Source of the DNA: Paenibacillus sambharensis
GTDB taxonomy: Bacteria > Bacillota > Bacilli > Paenibacillales > Paenibacillaceae
Reading direction: 5' to 3'
Assembly: GCF_003233845.1 (NCBI RefSeq)
Contig: NZ_QKRB01000037.1
Span: 107,464-171,463 of the forward strand
Length of the DNA: 64,000 bases
The notes below the pieces were generated by a model. It saw only the letters and a list, made by a program, of their open reading frames with translations. It did no database searches and was not told where the DNA came from. Below are positions 56,068 to 64,000 of this stretch, one piece after another (position 1 is the stretch's first letter; every line of letters begins with the position of its first letter). The translations under genes were made by a program, and so were the position numbers.

Positions 56068-56097
56068 AAAAAAAAAGACCACCGCACGTGGTCTTTT
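56068..56097 (-). terminator. Hairpin/terminator between rpmH and rnpA
   Basis: AAAAGACCAC (56073-56082), 5-nt loop, GTGGTCTTTT (56088-56097), T-rich on the minus strand. In relatives this hairpin sets the rpmH to rnpA ratio. Confidence 0.75.
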
Positions 56098-56099
56098 AG

Positions 56100-56234
56100 T
56101 TACGCACTCAATACTTTTCTACCCTTTTGACGGCGGGCACTCAGTACTTTGCGGCCATTCTTCGTAGCCATCCGCTTGCGGAAGCCGTGAACTTTCTTGC
56201 GCTTGCTTACATTCGGTTTAAATGTCGGTCTCAT
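56100..56234 (-). CDS. rpmH: 50S ribosomal protein L34, 44 aa
   Basis: Translation gives [20 protein letters not shown] continuing [20 protein letters not shown] to VLSA, the standard 44-residue L34. ATG 56234 has AGGAGG upstream. First gene of rpmH-rnpA-yidC-jag. Confidence 0.98.
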   Translation of the reverse strand: MRPTFKPNVSKRKKVHGFRKRMATKNGRKVLSARRQKGRKVLSA

Positions 56235-56992
56235 GATTTTGCACCTCCTGGTTCCGATCTATTTAAATACTGCATCAGCATTTTAAATGAATCATACTAC
56301 TTTTTATCTGTGTCTGCTTTCAAAAAACGCCTTTTCAATTAAAGCACACCCAACGGTAAAAGTCAATAATGGCTGGGCCAGACGGTTGATCTCCCTCCAC
56401 ATTGAGCCCCTTGTCGAGGTTTAGCCTGTTGATAACCTGGTGAGGATAGAAACCGCTCGAAATTGATAACATGTGAATAAGTTTTTGGGGCTGTGAGCAG
56501 TTTTTGTCGAACGATTAACAAATTATAAACAATATCTAGTGTTGTCCATAAGTTTTATGCACAACCTGTTGTAAATGTGGATAAATTATTGATTTGCGTT
56601 GAAATCACAGGCGTCTTTTGCTATGATAGTCTTGTTTTCGATGTGGATGAATCCATATCATCCCCAATATTATCAACAGCCTGTGGATAACTTTGTGAAC
56701 AAGTTTTATCCCCTTTTGATAACTTCTCAACTGTTATCGTGTATAGTGTGGATAATTCCGCCGCACTTCCAGCTTATTCGACAAACACATGCACCATCGT
56801 CCAGGGCCGCTGTTTTACAGCAGCATGCAGCAGCCTCCATTTTCTGATGCCTTTTTTCCGTGCATGGTATTTTTTTTCTATAACGGGTTCACCGCAGCTC
56901 AATCTGCGGCGCAACCCTTTTTCGTCGCTTGCCAAGACCGTTGGAAGCGGCTGAATTCTCTTGCTGTAACAACGGTTAAGGAGTGACAATCT
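56235..56992. promoter_or_regulatory. oriC: Origin region between rpmH and dnaA with DnaA boxes
   Basis: Perfect DnaA boxes TGTGGATAA at 56576-56584, 56682-56690 and 56747-56755, near matches at 56642-56650 (TGTGGATGA) and 56544 (TGTCCATAA), and many TTGATAAC/GATAAC half-sites. It matches the incA/B half of a Bacillus-type bipartite origin. No protein gene is seen here; the dnaA leader occupies the last 200 bases. Confidence 0.8.
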
Positions 56993-58345
56993 GTGGATAG
57001 CTATAGCCAGGCAACATGGCAGGAAGTCCTGTCTATTATAAAAACCAAATTAAGCAAGCCGAGCTTCGATACCTGGTTTAAGGCGACGAAGGCTTCTTTC
57101 GCATCCGACGAAATGGTCCTGATTACAGCACCCACGACATTCGCGGTAGAATGGCTGGAAAGCCGGTACACGAAGCTTGTGAGGACAACGCTGACGGATT
57201 ATCTGGGGCGCCAGGTTGATATCAAATTCATCATTGAAGAGAACAAGCCGCCCGAGCCGGCTCCTGCGCCGAACCAGTCAGCTGCTCCCCAGCCGATCGT
57301 TCACGAAGAGTCTTTCTCGCATATGCTCAATCCCAAGTACACCTTTGATACCTTCGTCATCGGTGCCAACAACCGGTTTGCCCATGCTGCTTCGCTTGCT
57401 GTTGCAGAAGCGCCGGCCAAGGCGTATAACCCCCTGTTCCTGTATGGCGGCGTGGGGCTTGGGAAGACACATCTGATGCATGCCATCGGCCATTATATTC
57501 TGGAGCATAATCCGAATACGCGCGTGCTCTATATCTCCTCGGAGAAGTTCACGAACGAGTTTATTAACGCCATCCGCGATAATCGCGGCGAGAGCTTCCG
57601 GATTAAATACCGCAATATTGATATTCTGCTCATTGACGATATTCAGTTCCTGGCCGGTAAAGAGCAGACGCAGGAAGAGTTTTTCCATACCTTTAACGCG
57701 CTTCACGAGGAACGTAAACAGATCATTATCTCAAGTGACCGGCCTCCCAAGGAGATCCCGACACTCGAGGAAAGGCTTCGTTCCCGGTTTGAGTGGGGTC
57801 TGATCACCGATATCCAGCCGCCTGATCTGGAAACCCGGATTGCGATTTTGCGGAAGAAGGCCAAGGCTGAGAATCTGGATATTCCGAACGAGGCAATGGT
57901 TTATATAGCGAACCAGATTGATACGAATATCCGGGAGCTCGAGGGCGCGTTAATCCGCGTCGTGGCTTATTCTTCGCTAATCAACCAGGATATTTCCTCT
58001 CATCTGGCAGCCGAAGCGCTGAAGGATATCATTCCATCGGGCCGTCCCAAGATGATTACCATCCAGGATATCCAGCAGCGGGTTGGCGAATACTTCGGGC
58101 TGAAGCTTGAGGAATTCAAGGCGCGCAAGCGGACCAAGGCTGTAGCCTTCCCGCGGCAAATCGCCATGTATCTGTCCAGGGAGATGACCGACTATTCCCT
58201 GCCCAAGATCGGCGAAGCATTCGGCGGACGTGACCATACGACCGTTATTCATGCTCATGACAAGATTACGCAGCAGGTGGAGAAAGATCAGGAGCTCTAC
58301 AAGATCATTCAGAATCTAACCGACAAAATAAAAAATGGTTCGTAA
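56993..58345 (+). CDS. dnaA: Chromosomal replication initiator DnaA, 450 aa
   Basis: Domain I ([20 protein letters not shown]), disordered linker ([16 protein letters not shown]), AAA+ domain with Walker [11 protein letters not shown] and Walker [10 protein letters not shown], and domain IV with [19 protein letters not shown] start at 56993 follows AAGGAG. The start region (TGTGGATAG, 56992-57000) itself resembles a DnaA box, so DnaA could bind at its own start codon. Confidence 0.98.
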   Translation: MDSYSQATWQEVLSIIKTKLSKPSFDTWFKATKASFASDEMVLITAPTTFAVEWLESRYTKLVRTTLTDYLGRQVDIKFIIEENKPPEPAPAPNQSAAPQPIVHEESFSHMLNPKYTFDTFVIGANNRFAHAASLAVAEAPAKAYNPLFLYGGVGLGKTHLMHAIGHYILEHNPNTRVLYISSEKFTNEFINAIRDNRGESFRIKYRNIDILLIDDIQFLAGKEQTQEEFFHTFNALHEERKQIIISSDRPPKEIPTLEERLRSRFEWGLITDIQPPDLETRIAILRKKAKAENLDIPNEAMVYIANQIDTNIRELEGALIRVVAYSSLINQDISSHLAAEALKDIIPSGRPKMITIQDIQQRVGEYFGLKLEEFKARKRTKAVAFPRQIAMYLSREMTDYSLPKIGEAFGGRDHTTVIHAHDKITQQVEKDQELYKIIQNLTDKIKNGS

Positions 58346-58388
58346 CCGGTTGTGAACAGTATGGAAGCCTATGCACACGCTATACACA

Positions 58389-58482
58389 TGTGGATAGGCT
58401 TCTTTTATCGGCGTTATTCACGGTTATCCACATATTCAGTGCCCCTACTACTGCTACTACAAAAAATGTTATTATATATATC
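58389..58482. promoter_or_regulatory. oriC: DNA unwinding element with DnaA-trios in the dnaA-dnaN gap
   Basis: DnaA boxes TGTGGATAG (58389-58397) and TTATCCACA (58424-58432), a short GC run, then CTACTACTGCTACTAC (58445-58460), whose complement is a row of TAG triplets, and an AT tract ATGTTATTATATATAT (58466-58481). This copies the B. subtilis arrangement of boxes, GC-rich spacer, DnaA-trio and unwinding tract. Confidence 0.75.
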
Positions 58483-58557
58483 ATCATGTAGAACGGTGTC
58501 TGAACGGATTCCGAAGCCCTGCCGGTTTACCCCAGTTTTCGTTATAGGAGTGAAATC

Positions 58558-59700
58558 ATGAAGTTAACCATCGCCAAAAATGAACTTAATGACGCCATCC
58601 AGCAGGTTTCCAAAGCTGTCTCCTCAAGACCGGCTATTCCGATCCTTGGCGGCATCAAATTTGACGTCACCCATCAAGGTGTTACCTTAACAGCCAGTGA
58701 TACCGATATATCGATCCAAAGCTTTATTCCAGCGGAACAGAGCAACAAAACAATTGTCCAGGTTTCAAAGCCCGGAAGTATTGTGCTGCCTGCCAAATTC
58801 TTCGTAGAGATCGTGAAGAAGCTGCCTGCAAACGAGGTTGAGATTGAAGTGAAGGAGCAGCTGCAAATTTCCGTTCGCTCTGGTTCAACTGATATTCAGA
58901 TGGTTGGTCTTGATGCCGAAGAGTTCCCGGTGCTTCCATCAATCGAAGAGAACGAATCGCTCTATGTTGCCGGTGATCTGCTTAAGTCGATGATCCGCCA
59001 GACGGTGTTTGCGGCTTCAACAAGCGAACAGACCCCAATCCTGACCGGTCTCCTGTGGAATCTGCAGGATGGCGAGTTCAAGTTCGTCGCGACAGACCGT
59101 CACCGCTTGTCCAGCCGGACGGCCAATATTGAGACAGCCGAGGGCTACCGTTTCAACAACATCGTCATTGCGGCCAAAACGCTGAACGAGCTGTCCAGGC
59201 TGGTGCCAGACTCTTCCGAGAAAGTCGAAATTGTGGTAGCGGACAATCAGGTTCTGTTTAAAGTAGGGCAAGTGCTGTTCTTCTCCCGCGTTCTCGACGG
59301 CACCTATCCGGATACTTCTAAGATTATTCCGCAGCAATTCAAAACAGAACTGGTTCTAGAAACAAAAAATTTAACAGATGCCATCGACCGGGCCTATCTG
59401 ATGTCGCGGGAAGAGAAGACGAACATCGTCCGCCTTATCACGATGGAGGATGGAACAATCGAAGTGTCATCAAGTTCATCCGAGCTTGGCAAGGTTACCG
59501 AGCAGCTGAATGTAATAGCCTTCAACGGAGATCCCCTGCGGATCGCCTTCAACTCCAAATATATGCTTGATGCGCTGAAAGTGATTGACAGCGAGCAGAT
59601 TTCCATCGGTTTTAACGGTGCAATGAGCCCGATCATCCTGAAGCCGACCGACCACTCGCATAATCTGCATATTATTCTTCCTTACCGGACGACAAGCTGA
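58558..59700 (+). CDS. dnaN: DNA polymerase III beta sliding clamp, 380 aa
   Basis: Three-domain clamp; starts MKLTIAKNELNDAIQQVSKA, with PILTGLLWN, and ends SHNLHIILPYRT. ATG 58558 follows AGGAG at 8 nt. Tethers polymerase to DNA. Lies after dnaA and the unwinding region. Confidence 0.97.
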   Translation: MKLTIAKNELNDAIQQVSKAVSSRPAIPILGGIKFDVTHQGVTLTASDTDISIQSFIPAEQSNKTIVQVSKPGSIVLPAKFFVEIVKKLPANEVEIEVKEQLQISVRSGSTDIQMVGLDAEEFPVLPSIEENESLYVAGDLLKSMIRQTVFAASTSEQTPILTGLLWNLQDGEFKFVATDRHRLSSRTANIETAEGYRFNNIVIAAKTLNELSRLVPDSSEKVEIVVADNQVLFKVGQVLFFSRVLDGTYPDTSKIIPQQFKTELVLETKNLTDAIDRAYLMSREEKTNIVRLITMEDGTIEVSSSSSELGKVTEQLNVIAFNGDPLRIAFNSKYMLDALKVIDSEQISIGFNGAMSPIILKPTDHSHNLHIILPYRTTS

Positions 59701-59762
59701 TCAAGCAGGCCTGCTTTAGGGAACAATGATGGCAGAACATTGGTGAAGGGATGTGCAGACAG

Positions 59763-59972
59763 GTGAAAGAAGTGACGATTACAACGGCATATATTACACT
59801 GGGCCAGTTTCTTAAGATTGCGGACTGTATTGGCACAGGCGGACAGGCCAAGTTTTTTCTCCAGGAAAACGAAATCCATATCAACGGAGAACCGGATAAC
59901 CGCCGCGGCCGCAAGCTGTATCCCGGTGATACGGTTGTTGTGGAAGGATGCGGCTCGTTTAAAGTCGTGTAA
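59763..59972 (+). CDS. yaaA: S4-domain RNA-binding protein YaaA, 69 aa
   Basis: Compact S4 fold (ITLGQFLKIADCIGTGGQAK, INGEPDNRRGRKLYPGDTV). GTG 59763 is used because the ATG at 59751 abuts its GAAGGG. Homologues contact 50S assembly intermediates. Between dnaN and recF as in Bacillus. Confidence 0.88.
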   Translation: MKEVTITTAYITLGQFLKIADCIGTGGQAKFFLQENEIHINGEPDNRRGRKLYPGDTVVVEGCGSFKVV

Positions 59973-60041
59973 ATCACGTAATGCAAAGGGAACAGTGGCA
60001 CATTAACGCTGCGCCGTGTTATAGATCAGGAGGACGCATCC

Positions 60042-61151
60042 TTGTTTTTAAAATCCATTGAACTGCAGCATTACCGGAATTATGAACGGGTTGAGCTTCA
60101 AACCGACAGTCAGGTGAATATCTTTATCGGGCCCAATGCACAGGGCAAGACGAATCTGCTTGAAGCCATCTTCGTCCTTGCCCTCTCCAAGTCCCATCGC
60201 ACCTCCAAGGACAAGGAACTGATCGGCTGGCAGTCGGATACGGCACGGATCATAGGGGAAGCCGAGCGTAAGTACGGTACGGTTAAGCTGGAGCTTGCTT
60301 TCTCGGGACAAGGCAAGAAGGCGAAGATCAACGGACTTGAGCAGCGCAAGCTGAGCGATTTTGTTGGTACGCTTAATGTCGTCATGTTCGCGCCTGAGGA
60401 TCTCGAAATCGTAAAAGGAACACCGGGCATACGCAGACGGTTTCTGGACATGGAAATCGGTCAGGTGCAGCCCGGTTATTTGCATACCCTGCAGCAGTAT
60501 GCCAAGGTGCTGGTCCAGCGCAATAACTATCTCAAATCGGCCTATCCAGGCGGTGCCCAGCAGGCGATGCTGGACATCTGGAATGCCCAGCTTGTGGAGT
60601 ATGGTGTTAAAATCATAAAAAAGAGGCAAAACTTTATAAAAAGGCTGCAAAAGTGGGCGGAGACAATCCATGCGGGCATTACGGCGGGAACAGAGCAGCT
60701 GGAGGTACAGTACAAGCCATCCTTCGAAGCGGCTGCATCGGAAGATGAATCTGTTTTATTTGAGCAATTTATGATAAAGTTATCACAAGTGAAAGAGCAG
60801 GAATTACGGCGCGGAATGACGCTCGCGGGCCCGCATAGAGACGATCTGGCCTTCTATATCAACGGGAAGGAAGCCCAGACCTTCGGCTCTCAGGGACAGC
60901 AGCGGACGACCGCATTGTCGCTCAAGCTGGCCGAAATCGAGCTGATCCGCGAAGAGATCGGGGAGTATCCTGTGCTTCTGCTGGATGATGTTCTGTCTGA
61001 ACTGGACCGGAACCGGCAGACGCAGCTGATCGAAACCTTCCAGAGCAAGGTACAGACCTTTATTACAACGACCGGGCTTGAAAGCGTCGATATCGCTAAG
61101 CTGCAGGACGCTAGTCTCTATCATGTGAAGGAAGGCAGCGTTATGCGGTAA
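60042..61151 (+). CDS. recF: DNA repair ATPase RecF, 369 aa
   Basis: TTG start at 60042, with AGGAGG upstream. Walker A GPNAQGKTNLLEAI, signature FGSQGQQRTTALSLKLAE, and Walker B VLLLDDVLSELDRNR. Loads RecA at gaps with RecO and RecR. Length normal. Confidence 0.96.
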   Translation: MFLKSIELQHYRNYERVELQTDSQVNIFIGPNAQGKTNLLEAIFVLALSKSHRTSKDKELIGWQSDTARIIGEAERKYGTVKLELAFSGQGKKAKINGLEQRKLSDFVGTLNVVMFAPEDLEIVKGTPGIRRRFLDMEIGQVQPGYLHTLQQYAKVLVQRNNYLKSAYPGGAQQAMLDIWNAQLVEYGVKIIKKRQNFIKRLQKWAETIHAGITAGTEQLEVQYKPSFEAAASEDESVLFEQFMIKLSQVKEQELRRGMTLAGPHRDDLAFYINGKEAQTFGSQGQQRTTALSLKLAEIELIREEIGEYPVLLLDDVLSELDRNRQTQLIETFQSKVQTFITTTGLESVDIAKLQDASLYHVKEGSVMR

Positions 61152-61188
61152 AGGATGCGGCGGCAGAGCGAAAGAAGGGACGGGTGTC

Positions 61189-61437
61189 ATGTATATCCAT
61201 CTGGGCGGGGAGAAAATCGTACGTGCAGCTGAGCTGGTGGCGATTTTTGATATATCCATCGAGCAGTCATCCAAAATTTCCAAGCAGTTCGTAACGCATG
61301 CAACAAAGCGCAAGGATGTGGAGGTCATTGGCGAGGAAGAGCCGAAATCCATTGTCATTACCGGACAGCGGGTCTACTACTCGCCTATTTCGTCTTCCAC
61401 GCTGAAGAAGCGGGCGCATCAGTTTTCGGATATGTGA
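61189..61437 (+). CDS. remB: Matrix regulator RemB (DUF370), 82 aa
   Basis: MYIHLGGEKIVRAAELVAIF and IVITGQRVYYSPISSSTLKK match RemB/YaaB, a small regulator of biofilm matrix genes in Bacillus. ATG 61189 has GAAAGAAGGG upstream. Between recF and gyrB as usual. Confidence 0.9.
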   Translation: MYIHLGGEKIVRAAELVAIFDISIEQSSKISKQFVTHATKRKDVEVIGEEEPKSIVITGQRVYYSPISSSTLKKRAHQFSDM

Positions 61438-61449
61438 CCTGCGGCATAA

Positions 61450-63435
<1,986 letters not shown>

Positions 63436-63460
63436 TCCGGTTATACGAATAATGAATACG

Positions 63461-63490
63461 AAGCCGTCCCTTTAAGGGGACGGCTTTTGT
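63461..63490. terminator. Bidirectional terminator after gyrB
   Basis: AAGCCGTCCC (63461-63470), loop, GGGACGGCTT (63477-63486), followed by TTGTGTTTT on the plus strand. The leftward gene at 63472 ends inside it, so both genes share it. Confidence 0.85.
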
Positions 63491-64000
63491 GTTTTATGCG
63501 CATGGCCGGATGAGCGCAGCTGCCTGGCTCGCTTGCTGCGTCTGCTGTGCTTAAAGCGTCCGTACGCAGCGGCATAGTGATAGATTTTACGAAAAACAGC
63601 AGGATCGTCATGCTTGCGAAACAGCCAGGGATCTGGAAGTGTGTTCACTTCCAGCAGCCAGGGACGTTTGTCCGTATCAATGGCAATATCCAGTCCGAGC
63701 TCCTTCAATCTGGGGTAAGCAGATTGGAGACCGCTTGCTGCTGCTGCGCCAATCAACTTTAAACGCTGGGTAAGAGCTTGACGTTCCTCATCCGTAAGAA
63801 TCGCTTGTGTAAGCTGTTCGAAGGATAATGGCGTACCGCCGCTGTGATAATTGGTAACGGCCTTGGCTGGATGGGCAAGACGCCCGATGATCCCGGTTGT
63901 CTCCCATTTGCCCTTGGGATTCTTCTGGACCATAACGCGGAGATCAAATCGCCGGTCATTATACCGAAGCAGCTCGATGCCTCGCTGAACGAGATACTTT
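63472..64000 (-). CDS. YheC/YheD-like ATP-grasp protein (partial, runs off the right edge)
   Basis: The frame is open to the right edge, so the true start lies beyond 64000; an internal ATG at 63933 is not chosen. Visible part: LVQRGIELLRYNDRRFDLRV, GIIGRLAHPAKAVTNYHSGG and DIAIDTDKRPWLLEVNTLPD, the ATP-grasp end motif of YheC/YheD endospore-coat-associated proteins. The last 30 residues are basic (RFKHSRRSKRARQLRSSGH). Its stop overlaps the gyrB terminator. Confidence 0.8.
   Translation of the reverse strand, partial: KYLVQRGIELLRYNDRRFDLRVMVQKNPKGKWETTGIIGRLAHPAKAVTNYHSGGTPLSFEQLTQAILTDEERQALTQRLKLIGAAAASGLQSAYPRLKELGLDIAIDTDKRPWLLEVNTLPDPWLFRKHDDPAVFRKIYHYAAAYGRFKHSRRSKRARQLRSSGHAHKTQKPSP

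Overview
The window looks like the origin-proximal chromosome of an endospore-forming, Paenibacillus-like Firmicute. The evidence is gene order (rlmH, htrA-walJIHKR, purA, dnaC, rplI-gdpP, rpsR-ssb-rpsF, parB-parA-noc-rsmG-mnmG-mnmE-jag-yidC-rnpA-rpmH, oriC, dnaA-dnaN-yaaA-recF-remB-gyrB), sporulation-type genes (yyaC, a yheC/D-like gene, spoIIIJ-type yidC) and AGGAGG-type ribosome binding sites. The genus is an inference; no rRNA is present.

Region 1 (1 to about 12.55 kb) is accessory DNA downstream of the 3' end of rlmH. The last codons and stop of rlmH (Gly-Glu-Pro-Tyr-His-Lys-stop) occur three times in the same orientation, at 941-970, 3056-3079 and 12544-12567, and the outer two ends of the larger interval also carry a 25-bp imperfect inverted repeat. 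This is the architecture of SCC-type cassettes, which use the rlmH 3' end as attB, although no Ccr-type recombinase lies in the window. Cassette I (about 2.1 kb) holds a frameshifted ada and a frameshifted PEP-mutase/isocitrate-lyase-family gene. Cassette II (about 9.5 kb, visibly AT-richer than the core) holds a leftward block encoding a GIY-YIG protein, a DGQHR (DndB-like) protein, a winged-helix plus PD-(D/E)XK nuclease, a duplicated-domain 5'-nucleotidase, an AIPR-like protein and an XRE regulator. A rightward arm has a frameshifted dndB, an IS4-family insertion, a small HTH-like protein, a second GIY-YIG-like protein and an unknown gene. I consider this cassette the best candidate for an undescribed, probably anti-phage, system.

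Region 2 (12.5-25.4 kb) is the core envelope-stress block: rlmH, a lipoprotein, yyzF, HtrA, the WalRKHIJ regulon, an M23 endopeptidase with LysM and G5 domains, and purA with a promoter and paired PurBoxes. Region 3 (25.4-26.7 kb) is a gene-poor, repeat-bearing stretch. Region 4 (26.7-31.5 kb) is dnaC, rplI, gdpP and yybS. Region 5 (31.8-39 kb) is less conserved: a membrane-anchored amidohydrolase homologue lacking the usual HxH, a CBS protein, an LCP ligase, a DUF4870 protein, a YhgE/Pip transporter and MarR. Region 6 (39.3-46.9 kb) has rpsR-ssb-rpsF, an ECF sigma factor with its regulator, tRNA-Ser(CGA), an MscS channel, yyaC and a cysteine desulfurase-like gene.

Region 7 (47-64 kb) is the replication and segregation core: ParABS with two perfect parS sites, Noc, the tRNA-modification genes mnmE/mnmG and rsmG, the jag-yidC-rnpA-rpmH cluster, and a bipartite oriC. 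The DnaA-box cluster lies between rpmH and dnaA, and the unwinding region with DnaA-trios lies between dnaA and dnaN. dnaA through gyrB run rightward; almost everything left of the origin runs leftward, so transcription is co-directional with replication on both arms.
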